A DNA stretch of 64,000 nt, taken from positions 1,922,001 through 1,986,000 of the forward strand of contig CAVXGU010000003.1 in assembly GCA_963761615.1 (NCBI GenBank), given 5' to 3'. This document shows positions 1 to 8,822 of the stretch, piece after piece. Made by a program: the position numbers and the translations under genes. Under the pieces are notes generated by a model. That model had not been told where the DNA came from. It saw only the letters and a list, made by a program, of their open reading frames with translations, and did no database searches. The stretch comes from CAVXGU01 sp963761615 (GTDB lineage Bacteria > Acidobacteriota > Vicinamibacteria > Vicinamibacterales > CAVVIG01). The first letter of the stretch is position 1, and each line of letters opens with the position of its first letter.

Positions 1-1254
1 ACGGCCACGCCGAGGTGCAGTTCGCCGCCGCCCGCGGCGGGGTCGGGCGGCGGATCGCCGCGAACACGCTCCAGATCGCGCTCGCCGCCGACGGCGTTAC
101 GGCGACCGGGCTGAACGCGCAGACGGCCGTGGCGCTGACGCTGCCCGCGGAGGCCGGGTCCCCGGCCCGGCGCATCCGGTCGGACGCGCTGACGGCGGAG
201 GGCCAGGCCGGGGCGGGGCTGACATCGGCGCACCTGACGGGCCACGTGGATTTCCGCGAGCAGGGCGCGTCGGCCGAGCGGGTGGTCACGTCCGGAGTGC
301 TCGACGTCACCCTGACGCCGGGGGAGGGCGCGCTCGAGGACGCGCGATTCGGCCAGGCCGTTCGCCTGACCGAGGGCGACCTGCGTGCCCAGGCCGCGGC
401 GGCGCGCTACGACGTCGCCAAGGGCACGATCGCCCTGTCGGGAGTCGAGCCGCCGCCCGGGCCGGCCGCGCCCCGCGTGGTGAACGACCAGATCGACGTG
501 CAGGCGACGCGCGTCGACCTGACGCTCCAGGGCCCCGATCTGCACGCGCAGGGCTCGGTGAAGAGCATCCTGAAGCCGGCGTCGTCGCACCCGGCGCCGG
601 GCGAGCATCCGGCGCGGATGCCGGCGCTGCTCAAGAAGGATCAGCCGGTCAACGTGACGAGCGACGACCTCGTCTACGACGGGAGCGCCTCGAAGGGCGT
701 GTACACTGGCAGCGCGTGGCTCTGGCAGGGCGACACGAGCATCAAGGGCGACAGCCTGACGCTCAACGGCGCCACGGGCGATCTGGCGGCGAGCGGCCGC
801 GTCACGACGACCACCATCCTCACCGAGAGCAACGCCGACGGCACGACCGAGCGCGTCGCCTCGGTGGCGACGTCGCAGGATTTCCTGTACGAGGACGGGC
901 CGAGGCGGGCGACCTACACGGGCGACGCGCACCTCAGCGGCTCCGAGCGCGACATGACGGCCACGAAGATCGAGCTGTACCTGAGCGAGGGCGGCGACGA
1001 GCTGGATCGCGCCGAAGCGTACGAGCACGTCTCGCTGCACGAGGAGCAGCGCAAGACGACCGGCTCGCGGCTCACCTACACCGCCGCCGACGAGAAGTAC
1101 GTCGTCACGGGCACGCCGGCCGACATCCTGGACGAGTGCGGGCGCGACACCAAGGGCCAGCGGATTCTCGTTCCTCAAGGGCAGCGACGCCATCACCGTC
1201 GACGGCGGGACCGACCGCGCCGTGACGCGCGGCGCAACGTGCCCGGGGTCGTAG
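1..1254 (+). CDS. lptA: LptA/OstA-like lipopolysaccharide transport protein (5' partial, frameshifted)
   Basis: Periplasmic OstA/LptC-type protein expected to bridge LPS from the inner-membrane complex to the outer membrane. The reading frame is already open at base 1, so the N-terminus lies outside the window. The protein has the low-hydrophobicity, Thr/Asp/Gly-rich beta-strand pattern of this fold, with an OstA-like segment from about base 640 (QPVNVTSDDLVYD, then GDSLTLNG and ATKIELYL). The frame breaks near 1165. One extra base there restores a natural ending (FLKGSDAITVDGG, stop TAG at 1252-1254), 7 bases before lptB, whereas the unshifted frame runs into Arg-rich noise. Immediate linkage to lptB and rpoN supports the call. 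It could be an LptC-LptA fusion; the missing 5' end prevents a decision. Confidence 0.75.
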
Positions 1255-1261
1255 ACACCGC

Positions 1262-1987
1262 ATGGCGACGCTGCGTACCGAGAACCTGACGAAGTCGTAC
1301 GGCGGCCGGACGGTCGTGCGCGGCGTGAGCCTCGAAGTCGGGTCGGGCGAGATCGTCGGGTTGCTCGGGCCCAACGGCGCCGGCAAGACGACCACCTTCT
1401 ACATGACCGTCGGGCTGACCGCGCCCGACTCGGGGCGCGTCGAGCTGAACGGCCAGGACGTCACCGACGATCCGATGTACGTCCGGGCGCGGAAGGGCAT
1501 CGGCTACCTGCCGCAGGAACCGTCCATCTTCCGTGGGCTGACGGTCGAACAGAACATCCTGGCGATCCTCGAGACGATGGACCTGGACCTGCCGGCCCGG
1601 CGGGCGCGGCTCCGCGAGCTGCTCGCGGAGCTCAATCTCACGCCGCTGGCGAACGCGCCGGCCTATACGCTCTCGGGCGGCGAGCGGCGGCGCGCCGAGA
1701 TCACGCGGGCCCTGGTCGTGTCGCCGAAGTTCATCCTGCTCGACGAGCCGTTCGCGGGGATCGATCCGATCGCGGTTTCGGACATCCAGCAGATCATCTT
1801 CCACCTTCGCGACCGCGGCATCGGCGTGCTGATCACGGACCACAACGTGCGTGAGACGCTCCGCATCACGAACCGCGCGTACATCGTGCACGGCGGCGCC
1901 ATCTTCAAGAGCGGGACGCCCGACGGGCTGGCGGCCGACGAGGAAGTGCGGCGGATTTATCTGGGGACCGAGTTCCGCTTGGACTAA
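1262..1987 (+). CDS. lptB: LPS export ABC transporter ATP-binding protein LptB
   Basis: Cytoplasmic ATPase that powers extraction of lipopolysaccharide by LptF/LptG. The 241-residue length is normal for the family. Visible motifs are Walker A GPNGAGKT at residues 36-43, the ABC signature LSGGERRR near 137, Walker B ILLDEPFAG near 158 and the switch histidine in ITDHNV near 190. The ATG at 1262 lies 7 bases after the repaired lptA stop, so the two are probably co-transcribed. Its membrane partners are encoded here as a single fused gene at 19984-22338, far from lptB. The lptA-lptB-rpoN order is widespread in Gram-negative bacteria and supports LptB over a generic ABC ATPase. Confidence 0.95.
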   Translation: MATLRTENLTKSYGGRTVVRGVSLEVGSGEIVGLLGPNGAGKTTTFYMTVGLTAPDSGRVELNGQDVTDDPMYVRARKGIGYLPQEPSIFRGLTVEQNILAILETMDLDLPARRARLRELLAELNLTPLANAPAYTLSGGERRRAEITRALVVSPKFILLDEPFAGIDPIAVSDIQQIIFHLRDRGIGVLITDHNVRETLRITNRAYIVHGGAIFKSGTPDGLAADEEVRRIYLGTEFRLD

Positions 1988-2043
1988 AATAAGGCCTGGG
2001 AATTGCATCCGGCGCCGGCGGTCAGGTTGCCGGCCGGGCCACA

Positions 2044-2088
2044 TGGCAGGGTAATTACCGACCTGCCAACGAGATACGCACGATCTCG
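2044..2088 (+). promoter_or_regulatory. Two adjacent hairpins just upstream of rpoN
   Basis: TGGCAGG (2044-2050) pairs with CCTGCCA (2062-2068). CGAGAT (2070-2075) pairs with ATCTCG (2083-2088). The second stem ends 6 bases before the rpoN ATG and could affect translation start. No clear Shine-Dalgarno sequence is visible. Function is inferred only from position. Confidence 0.35.
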
Positions 2089-2094
2089 GTTGAC

Positions 2095-3525
2095 ATGGGT
2101 ATCCAGCAAAAGCTTCACACCAAGCTCGTCCAGAAGCTCATTCTGACGCCGTCGCTGCAGCAGGCGATCAAGCTGCTGCCGATGTCGACGCTGGAGCTGT
2201 CCGACCTGCTGAACCAGGAGATGGTCGAGAACCCCCTGCTCGAGGAGGTGCCGACCGAGGATCTGCAGCCCGTCGAGGCGCAGGCGACGGAGGAGAAATC
2301 GGCGACGGAGCAGTCGCCGGCGAAGGCCGACGCCTGGGACGATCAGGACTACGAGTACTTCTTCGGCGACTACCTGGACGACGGCTACCGGGCCCGGGCC
2401 CCGCAGGAAGTCCGCGAGCTGCCGCCGATCGAGAACACGCTGTCGACGTCGACCTCGCTCGCCGACCATCTGATGTGGCAGCTCTCGATGCAGACCGACG
2501 ACGCGCTGATGCGGGAGATCGGGGCGGCCATCATCGGCAACCTGGACGACGATGGGACGCTGGTGGCCTCGCTCGACGAGATCGCGGCGATGGGGCCCTG
2601 GGACGTGGCGGAGGTGGAGCGCGCCCTCCGGCTGGTGCAGGCCTTCGATCCCGTGGGTGTCGCCGCGCGGGACCTGCAGGAGTGTCTGCTGCTGCAGATC
2701 CGGCACCTCGGCCTCGAGGGCACGCCGACCGAGCGGATCGTCAGCGAGCACCTCCGGCTGCTGCAGAACCATCAGGTGCCGGAGATTGCGAAGAAGCTCG
2801 GGATGACGATCGAGGATCTCAAGGAGCACGTCGAGATCATCCGGCACCTCGACCCGAAGCCGGGGAGCCGGTACAACCCGGCGCAGTCGCACTACGTGAT
2901 CCCGGACGTCTACGTGCTGAAGGTCGAGGACCAGTACGTGGCGGTGCTCAACGAGGACGGCCTTCCGCAGATGCGGATCAGCCCGGTGTACCGCCGGCTG
3001 CTGGACAAAGGAGCCGCCGAGAACAGCGACGAGACGCGCGCGTACGTGAAGGACAAGTTCCGCTCGGCGCTCTGGCTGCTGAAGTCGGTGGACCAGCGGC
3101 AGAAGACGATCCACAAGGTCGCGACCAGCATCATCAACTTCCAGCACGACTTCCTCGACCACGGCATCGAGCACCTGCGTCCGCTCGTGCTGCGCGACGT
3201 CGCCAACGACATCGGAATGCACGAGTCCACGGTGAGCCGCGTGGTCACCAACAAGTACATGCACACGCCCCAGGGCGTGTTCGAGATGAAGTACTTCTTC
3301 CACAGCGGCATCAGCTCCTCGTACGGCGAGAGCGTGTCGTCGGTGACCATCAAGCAGCGGATTCGCAAGATCATCGAGAACGAGGATCCCCGGAAGCCCT
3401 TGAGCGATTCGAAGATTGTCAACCTCCTCCAGCGCGAGGGCCTGGTGCTCGCGCGACGCACCATCGCGAAGTACCGCGAGGAGCTCAAGATCCCGACCTC
3501 GAATCAGCGGAAAGTGCTCTTCTGA
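2095..3525 (+). CDS. rpoN: RNA polymerase sigma-54 factor
   Basis: Alternative sigma factor that directs RNA polymerase to -24/-12 promoters and needs AAA+ activators. The 476-residue length is typical. The N-terminus carries the Gln/Leu-rich activator-interacting region (LTPSLQQAIKLL at about residues 17-28), followed by an acidic linker, the core-binding domain and a helix-turn-helix region (DIGMHESTVSRVV). The C-terminal RpoN box ARRTIAKYRE lies close to the end and reads -24 elements. The ATG at 2095 gives the standard start. It sits between lptB and hpf, a conserved arrangement that in other bacteria leads into nitrogen-type or HprK-linked PTS genes, as here. No bacterial enhancer-binding protein is encoded in the window. 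Confidence 0.97.
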   Translation: MGIQQKLHTKLVQKLILTPSLQQAIKLLPMSTLELSDLLNQEMVENPLLEEVPTEDLQPVEAQATEEKSATEQSPAKADAWDDQDYEYFFGDYLDDGYRARAPQEVRELPPIENTLSTSTSLADHLMWQLSMQTDDALMREIGAAIIGNLDDDGTLVASLDEIAAMGPWDVAEVERALRLVQAFDPVGVAARDLQECLLLQIRHLGLEGTPTERIVSEHLRLLQNHQVPEIAKKLGMTIEDLKEHVEIIRHLDPKPGSRYNPAQSHYVIPDVYVLKVEDQYVAVLNEDGLPQMRISPVYRRLLDKGAAENSDETRAYVKDKFRSALWLLKSVDQRQKTIHKVATSIINFQHDFLDHGIEHLRPLVLRDVANDIGMHESTVSRVVTNKYMHTPQGVFEMKYFFHSGISSSYGESVSSVTIKQRIRKIIENEDPRKPLSDSKIVNLLQREGLVLARRTIAKYREELKIPTSNQRKVLF

Positions 3526-3547
3526 CCCCACGATCGGATCGGATTGC

Positions 3548-3884
3548 ATGCGACTCGAACTCACCGGCCGTCATGTCGAAATCACGCCCGCCCTTCGCCG
3601 GGTCGTCGACGCGAAGCTCGTCCGCCTCGAACGGCTCCTGAACGACGGCGCCGTGTCGGCGCAGGTGGTGCTGACCCGCGAGAAGTTCGGGCGCTGGGCC
3701 GAGATCACGCTGCACGCCCGCGGCGAGCGGTTCCTGCACGCCGTCGGCAAGGAGACGAGCTTCCGGGCGTCGGTGGGCGCCGCCGCGGACAAGCTCGCGC
3801 GCCAGGCGCGAACGCTCAAAGGGCAAGTACGAAGGCCGCAAGCGCCGGAGCGCCGCCCCGGCGCGGAAGCAGGCGGCCCGATAG
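3548..3884 (+). CDS. hpf: Short-form ribosome hibernation promoting factor (frameshift near 3' end)
   Basis: Binds the 30S subunit during starvation and promotes inactive ribosome dimers. The N-terminus (MRLELTGRHVEITPAL) and middle (EKFGRWAEITLHARGERFLHA) match the HPF/YfiA fold. The frame breaks near 3825, where a run CAAAGGG seems to carry one extra A. Removing it gives the expected basic tail (KLKGKYEGRKRR) and a stop at 3882-3884, making a protein of about 111 residues, the size of short HPF without the dimerisation domain. It lies 22 bases after rpoN and 31 before hprK, the usual gene order. As read literally, the ORF ends at 3919 with an unrelated tail. Confidence 0.85.
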
Positions 3885-3915
3885 GCCTCCCGGACCCGGA
3901 GAGGGCGAGGGCTGA

Positions 3916-4917
3916 ATGACTGCGGTTCCCGGCGTCGAGGTGGGCGCGCTGCTCGCGAGCAGGCCCGAGCGCTTCGGTCTGCCCCTGGAGCTGCTCTCGG
4001 GCCGCGACGGTCTCGCGCGCGCCATTTCCAGCCCGTACATCCAGAAGACCGGGCTCGCGCTGGCGGGCTTCCACGAGTACTTGAAGCCCGGCCGGGTGCT
4101 GGTCTTCGGCGAGAGCGAGGTGCGGTACCTCGAAAGCCTCGAGGTCGCGGCGCGCGCGAACGCTCTCCGCCTGGCGCTCACCCTGGATTTTCCCTGCGTG
4201 CTCATCACGGGCGGCTTCTCGCCGCCGCAGGAGCTCGTCACCGAGGCGGAGCGCGCCAAGGTCCCGCTACTGCGCACGCCGGTGGTGACCCCGACCGCCA
4301 TCGCAAAGCTGACCTCGCTCCTCGAGGACTCGCTCGCCGCCCGGACGATGATGCACGCGGTGCTGATGGACATCCTCGGCCTCGGCGTCCTCATCACCGG
4401 CGAGAGCGGCATCGGCAAGAGCGAGTGCGCCCTGGACCTGATCGTCCGGGGGCACCGGCTCGTCGCCGACGACACGGTCGAGATCCGCCGCCGATCGGAG
4501 ACGATCCTCGTGGGCACGTGCCCCGACTGACCCGTCACCACATGGAGCTGCGCGGCCTCGGCGTCATCAACGTCATGGATCTGTTCGGCATCGCGTCGAC
4601 GCGGTCGTCGAAGCGCGTCGAGCTCGTCGTCCAGCTCGAGCGGTGGGAGGCGGGCCGCGAGTACGAGCGGCTCGGCCTGGACGAGCGTCTATTTCGAGAT
4701 CCTGGGCCTTCAGGTGCCGCTCATCCGGATGCCGGTCGCGCCGGGGCGAAGCGTCGCGATCCTCGTCGAGGTCGCGGCCCGCAACCAGCTCCTGCGCGCG
4801 CGCGGGCGCCACGCGGCGCGCGATCTCGCCGGGCGCCTGGAGCGTACGCTCCGCGAGGCCTCGGCGTCGCTCGACGAGGATGAGGACGAAGCGTACGAGC
4901 GAGGAGGCGGGTCGTGA
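3916..4917 (+). CDS. hprK: HPr kinase/phosphorylase (two frameshifts)
   Basis: Phosphorylates and dephosphorylates HPr on Ser46, linking PTS state to energy status. An N-terminal domain is followed by the kinase domain with Walker A GESGIGKSE (near residue 157) and the family signature MELRGLGVINV. The frame changes twice: near 4523 one base seems missing (after VGTCPD) and near 4693 one base seems added (between GLDE and VYFEIL). The two cancel, giving 333 residues in 1002 bases, the normal family length, so sequence error is more likely than decay. The stop overlaps the GTG of rapZ by 4 bases (GTGA). The target serine is present at position 46 of the HPr encoded at 6330, which supports a working pair. 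Confidence 0.88.
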
Positions 4918-5819
4918 AGGCCGGGCCCCGCAAGGCGGCTCCGCGCCGGCGCGCGGGCCAGCCCTTCGTCATCCTCACCGGGCTCTCCGGATCGGGCAAG
5001 TCGCAGGCCATCCGCGCGCTCGAGGATCTCGGCTACTTCTGCGTGGACAACCTGCCGACGACGCTGATTCCGACGCTGGCGAAGCTGTCGCTGAAGGCGG
5101 GCGGGGACATCGAGAAGGTCGCCATGGTCGTGGACGTGCGGGAAGGCAACTTCCTGTCGTCGTTCCCCCGGGTCTTCGAGCAGCTGCGGCGGATGCGGGG
5201 GCTGAATCCCGTCCTGATCTACCTCGAGGCGAGCAACGCCGCGATCGTGCGCCGGTTCAGCGAGACCCGGCGGCCGCATCCGCTGGCGCCCGCCACGTCG
5301 GTGAGCGAGGGCATCCGGGCCGAGCGCGCGCGCCTCGACGTGATCCGCGATCTGGCCGACGAGATCGTCGACACCTCGGACATGACGGTGCACGAGCTGC
5401 GGCAGTTCTTCATGAACCTGTCGAGGGACCGCGGGCGCGGACGCCTGGTGGTCACGCTCGTGAGCTTCGGCTATAAGTACGGACTGCCGGTGGACGCCGA
5501 TCTGCTCTTCGACGCGCGCTGTCTGGTGAACCCGCACTTCGTGCCGGCGCTGCGGCCCCGGACCGGGCGGGATCGCTCCGTCGTGGCGTTCATGGAGCGG
5601 GATTCGGTCGCGCGGACGTTCATCGCGCGTCTCGAGGAGTACCTGCGCTTCGTGCTGCCGCTGTATATCCAGGAAGGGAAGAGCTACCTGACGATCGCCG
5701 TCGGCTGCACCGGCGGGCGCCACCGGTCGGTCATGATCGTCGAACGCCTCCGCGCCGCGCTCTCCGGCGTCCCGGGCGTGCGCGTCCGCGTGCGGCATCG
5801 CGACGTGGGGCGCACGTGA
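4914..5819 (+). CDS. rapZ: RapZ/YvcJ-family nucleotide-binding protein
   Basis: P-loop protein of the RapZ/YvcJ family. In E. coli RapZ is an RNA-binding adaptor controlling GlmZ and glucosamine-6-phosphate synthesis; in other phyla the role is less clear. Walker A GLSGSGKS is at residues 23-30. RRPHPL is visible mid-protein and CTGGRHRS near residue 264, both family hallmarks. The 301-residue length is close to the usual 285-300. It starts at GTG 4914 overlapping hprK and ends overlapping the next gene (GTGA at 5816-5819), so translation is probably coupled. Its place between hprK and PTS genes is conserved in many Gram-negative bacteria. No glmS or GlmZ-like RNA is seen here. Confidence 0.93.
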   Translation: MKAGPRKAAPRRRAGQPFVILTGLSGSGKSQAIRALEDLGYFCVDNLPTTLIPTLAKLSLKAGGDIEKVAMVVDVREGNFLSSFPRVFEQLRRMRGLNPVLIYLEASNAAIVRRFSETRRPHPLAPATSVSEGIRAERARLDVIRDLADEIVDTSDMTVHELRQFFMNLSRDRGRGRLVVTLVSFGYKYGLPVDADLLFDARCLVNPHFVPALRPRTGRDRSVVAFMERDSVARTFIARLEEYLRFVLPLYIQEGKSYLTIAVGCTGGRHRSVMIVERLRAALSGVPGVRVRVRHRDVGRT

Positions 5820-6229
5820 TCGGCGTGGTCGTCGTCACGCACGGGCAGCTCGCGATCGAGCTGGTCAACTCCGCCGAGATGATCGTGGGCGACCTGCCGC
5901 AGTTCGCCGCCGTGTCGATTGGCTGGCACGACGACGTCAGCGACGCGCGCGAAGACATCGCGCAGGCGATCGAGCGCGTGCGCGGCGACGAGGGCGTGCT
6001 GCTCCTCACGGACATGTTCGGCGGAACTCCGTCGAACCTCGCGATGACCTTTCTCGAGCGGGACCGGATCGAGGTGATCACCGGCGTCAACCTGCCGATG
6101 CTCATCAAGCTCGCCAACCTGCGTCACTCCGCGGGGCTGCTGGCGGTCGCCCGCGAGATGCGCGACCACGGCCGTGCCGCGATCTGGGTCGCGTCGGAGC
6201 TCCTGCAGGGGGAGAAGCCAAGCAGCTGA
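5816..6229 (+). CDS. PTS mannose-family EIIA domain protein
   Basis: Single-domain EIIA of the mannose class (137 residues), accepting phosphate from HPr. The phosphorylatable histidine is His9 in the motif VVTHGQLA, and the conserved LTDMFGGTPSNLA segment follows near residue 64. In transporting systems EIIA hands phosphate to EIIB, but no EIIB, EIIC or EIID gene is present in the window. A regulatory role is therefore likely, as proposed for the same gene order in deltaproteobacteria. It starts at GTG 5816 within the last codons of rapZ. Confidence 0.88.
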   Translation: MIGVVVVTHGQLAIELVNSAEMIVGDLPQFAAVSIGWHDDVSDAREDIAQAIERVRGDEGVLLLTDMFGGTPSNLAMTFLERDRIEVITGVNLPMLIKLANLRHSAGLLAVAREMRDHGRAAIWVASELLQGEKPSS

Positions 6230-6281
6230 GGACCTCGGCACCCGACGCGCGGGCAACGGAACGAAGGAGCTGGATCGACCG

Positions 6282-6323
6282 AACCCCGAGAACCATGAGA
6301 ACCCGAGAAACCGAGACCCCGAG
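6282..6323 (+). repeat. Purine-rich 8-9 bp imperfect tandem repeat before HPr
   Basis: Five consecutive degenerate copies of the word AACCCCGAG lie in the 100-base gap between the EIIA gene and HPr. The last copies leave a weak GAGAG Shine-Dalgarno just before the GTG start. The gap is otherwise empty. It may be simple slippage DNA. Confidence 0.5.
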
Positions 6324-6329
6324 AGCCCT

Positions 6330-6608
6330 GTGACGTCCCGCACCGTGACCGTCATCAATCAGCTCGGCATGCACGCGCGTGCCGCGGCGAAGTTCGTCCA
6401 TCTCGCGACGCGATTCGACGCCCGGATCCGCGTGGCGCGCGACGCGCGCGAGATGGACGGCAAGAGCATCCTCGGCATTCTGCTGCTGGCAGCGGCCCGC
6501 GGGTCTGCCGTGACGATCACGGCGGAGGGCAGCGACGAGGAGGCGGCGGCCGAGGCGCTGGCGGCCCTGGTGGCGTCCGGGTTCGGCGAAGAGGAGCCGG
6601 CGGCATGA
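6330..6608 (+). CDS. ptsH: Phosphocarrier protein HPr
   Basis: Small cytoplasmic phosphocarrier of the PTS (92 residues). From the GTG at 6330, the catalytic histidine falls exactly at His15 (GMHARAA) and the regulatory serine exactly at Ser46 (GKSILGIL). These are the canonical sites for EI phosphorylation and HprK phosphorylation, which fixes the start choice and agrees with hprK upstream. The C-terminal half ends with an Ala/Glu-rich helix. The ATGA overlap with ptsI (6605-6608) indicates translational coupling. Confidence 0.95.
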   Translation: MTSRTVTVINQLGMHARAAAKFVHLATRFDARIRVARDAREMDGKSILGILLLAAARGSAVTITAEGSDEEAAAEALAALVASGFGEEEPAA

Positions 6609-8392
6609 ACCGCCTGATCGGGATCGGCGTCTCGCCCGGCGTGGTGTCGGGACGCGCGGTGATCCTCATTCAGCGGTCGCAGGTGCTGCGGTACCAGGTG
6701 CCGCCGGCACGCGTGGACCGCGAGGTGGAGCGCCTCGAGGCGAGCCGCGAGCGGACGCGCGCGCAGCTCGCCGAGCTGCGCGGCCGGGTGGCCAGCCGCC
6801 GCGGGGAGCTCGCCACGATCTTCGACGCGCAGCTGTTGATGCTGGACGACCCGATGCTGGCGCCGCGGGCGGTCGACATCGTCCGCACGCAGCGCGTCAA
6901 CGCCGAGTGGGCGGTGCAGCAGGCGTTCCGGGAAGTCAGCGCCGTGTTCGACGAGGTGCGCGACCCCTACCTCGCGGAGCGGAAGGGCGACGTGGGCGAT
7001 CTGGTGGGGCGCATCAAGATGAACCTGCGCCACGGCGTCGCGACCCCGCGCGATCTGCTCCGCGACCTGGACGAGGCGTCGGTGCTCATCGCGGACGAGC
7101 TGACGCCCTCGCTCGCGGCGCAGGTCGACTGGACGCGGGTCCGCGGGTTCGCGACCGATGCCGGCAGCCGCACGTATCACACGGCCATCCTCGCCCGTTC
7201 GCTCGAGATTCCGGCGGTGGTCGGCCTGCACGATGCCAGCCGCGTGATCCAGCCCGGCCAGCTCGTCGTGATCGACGGCGGGGCGGGGGCGGTCATCGTG
7301 GATCCGGGGGAGGCCGAGCTGGCGCGCGCCGCGCGACAGGCGCCCGACCGGCACCCGGCCGCGGCGGCGCGGCCGCGCCGGGCCGCCGTCACCACCGACG
7401 GCGTGCGCGTCCGCCTCTGCGCCAACATCGAGTTCCCCGACGATCTGGCGGCGGCGAAGTACGCGGGCGCCGAGGCCATCGGGCTGTACCGTTCGGAGTT
7501 CCTGCTGTCGAGCGGTGCGCTCGACGTCGCCGACGAGGACGGGCAGTACGCCGTCTACCGCGGGATGCTCGAGGGCATGGCACCCGAGCCGGTCACGATC
7601 CGCACGTTCGACATCGACGAGGACCAGCTGGCGTCCCACACGGCCTCCGTCGGCTCCACCCGGGGATGGGTCGCCGACGAGGAGCGGGCGAGCCGGCAGG
7701 GGCTGCGCGGGCTGCGACTGAGCCTGACGCGCCCGCGGATCTTCCGGACGCAGCTGCGCGCGCTGATGCGCGCGGCGCGGCACGGCCGGCTGAGGATCCT
7801 GTTTCCGTTCGTGTCCGGCGTGGAGCAGGTACGCGAGGCGCACCGCCTCGTCGTCGAGGCGCGCGCCGACGTCGAGCGCGAGAGTGGCCCGCTCCCGGCG
7901 GTGCCGGTGGGCGTGATGATCGAGATTCCGGCCGCCGCCTACACGGCCGATCTCCTGGCGCGCGAAGTCGACTTCTTCACGATCGGCACCAACGATCTGA
8001 TCCAGTATTGCCTGGCGGTCGACCGCGCCGACGAGCGCGTCTCGAACCTGTACGAGCCGCTGCATCCGGCCATCCTCCGCCTGATCCTGATGGTGCGGCG
8101 GGCGGCCGATCGGCGCCGCCTGCCGGTGTCGCTCTGCGGCGAGATGGCCTCGGACCCGGCGCTGCTCACCGTGCTGGTCGGCCTCGGCCTGCGCGAGTTC
8201 AGCATGACACCCGGCGCGATCGCGGTCGCCCGGCAGGTGGTCGGCGAGCTGAGCGCGGTGGAGATGCGGGGGCTCGCCCGCCGCGTCCTGCGCATGGCGA
8301 CCGTCGACGAGATCGAGCGCGAGCTGCTGTCGGCATTCGGCCGGCTCTCGCTCAGCGGCGGCACCGTGCCGCGCGCCTATCGCGAGGAGTGA
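6605..8392 (+). CDS. ptsI: Phosphoenolpyruvate-protein phosphotransferase (Enzyme I), divergent
   Basis: Starts the PTS relay by moving phosphate from PEP to HPr. The 595-residue length is typical. The swivelling phosphohistidine is His192 in SRTYHTAILARSLEIPAVVG; most EIs have GGRTSH here. The C-terminal PEP-binding barrel keeps GTNDLIQY, AVDRADE and the catalytic cysteine Cys511 in SLCGEMASDP. One active-site loop is unusual: the common RTxDIGGDK reads RTFDIDEDQ, and the usual Asn before the LGxRaiR stretch is absent. The enzyme is recognisable but divergent, which may fit a regulatory rather than a high-flux transport PTS. It overlaps ptsH by 4 bases and is followed 2 bases later by a cupin gene. 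Confidence 0.92.
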   Translation: MNRLIGIGVSPGVVSGRAVILIQRSQVLRYQVPPARVDREVERLEASRERTRAQLAELRGRVASRRGELATIFDAQLLMLDDPMLAPRAVDIVRTQRVNAEWAVQQAFREVSAVFDEVRDPYLAERKGDVGDLVGRIKMNLRHGVATPRDLLRDLDEASVLIADELTPSLAAQVDWTRVRGFATDAGSRTYHTAILARSLEIPAVVGLHDASRVIQPGQLVVIDGGAGAVIVDPGEAELARAARQAPDRHPAAAARPRRAAVTTDGVRVRLCANIEFPDDLAAAKYAGAEAIGLYRSEFLLSSGALDVADEDGQYAVYRGMLEGMAPEPVTIRTFDIDEDQLASHTASVGSTRGWVADEERASRQGLRGLRLSLTRPRIFRTQLRALMRAARHGRLRILFPFVSGVEQVREAHRLVVEARADVERESGPLPAVPVGVMIEIPAAAYTADLLAREVDFFTIGTNDLIQYCLAVDRADERVSNLYEPLHPAILRLILMVRRAADRRRLPVSLCGEMASDPALLTVLVGLGLREFSMTPGAIAVARQVVGELSAVEMRGLARRVLRMATVDEIERELLSAFGRLSLSGGTVPRAYREE

Positions 8393-8394
8393 CC

Positions 8395-8733
8395 GTGAAT
8401 CGAGTGGAGAAGCCCTGGGGCTACGAGCTGCACTGGGCGAAGACGGATCGCTACGTGGGCAAGCTCCTGCACGTGACGGCAGGGCACGCGCTCAGCCTGC
8501 AGTACCACAACCGCAAGGACGAGACGATCTACCTGCATGCCGGCCTCCTGCGGTTCGAGATCCAGGAGGGCGACACGATCGTGGCGCGCGACATGCGGCC
8601 CGGCGAGGCCGTCCGCATCACGCCGAAGACCGTTCACCGGATGACCGCCATCGAAGACAGCGACATCTTCGAAGTCTCGACGCCAGAGCTGGACGACGTG
8701 GTGCGGCTCGAGGACCGGTACGGGCGAACCTAG
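8395..8733 (+). CDS. Cupin-domain protein, phosphomannose isomerase type II-like
   Basis: Single small beta-barrel cupin of 112 residues, beginning RVEKPWGYELHWAKT, which resembles the isomerase domain of ManC/AlgA-type proteins. Likely metal ligands are in LQYHNRKDETIYLHAGLL and TVHRM. Such stand-alone cupins are often annotated mannose-6-phosphate isomerase, but substrate cannot be told from sequence alone. The GTG at 8395 follows the ptsI stop by 2 bases, so it is the last gene of the run. A function in sugar-phosphate handling next to the PTS is inference. Confidence 0.75.
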   Translation: MNRVEKPWGYELHWAKTDRYVGKLLHVTAGHALSLQYHNRKDETIYLHAGLLRFEIQEGDTIVARDMRPGEAVRITPKTVHRMTAIEDSDIFEVSTPELDDVVRLEDRYGRT

Positions 8734-8734
8734 A

Positions 8735-8816
8735 AGATGTGGTGATGGGGAAATGTGGTGATGGGGTAATGGATTGATCCATTACTCCGTTACCACGTTA
8801 CTCCGTGACCACGTCT
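8735..8816. repeat. 82-base imperfect inverted repeat between convergent genes
   Basis: Two arms of about 40 bases meet at a 2-base loop (8775-8776). The inner 9 bases of each arm pair perfectly (GTAATGGAT with ATCCATTAC). Each arm is itself two copies of a roughly 17-base word like ATGTGGTGATGGGG. It exactly fills the gap between the cupin gene and ssb, which converge on it, so it could act as a bidirectional terminator. A related inverted repeat with the same word lies at 32753-32880, suggesting a dispersed family. Confidence 0.75.
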
Positions 8817-8822
8817 CCAGCG

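Noticed and set aside
1988..2094. Sigma-54 promoter upstream of rpoN
   Set aside because: GGGAATTGCAT looks partly like a -12 region, but no TGGCAC-type -24 element lies at the right distance.
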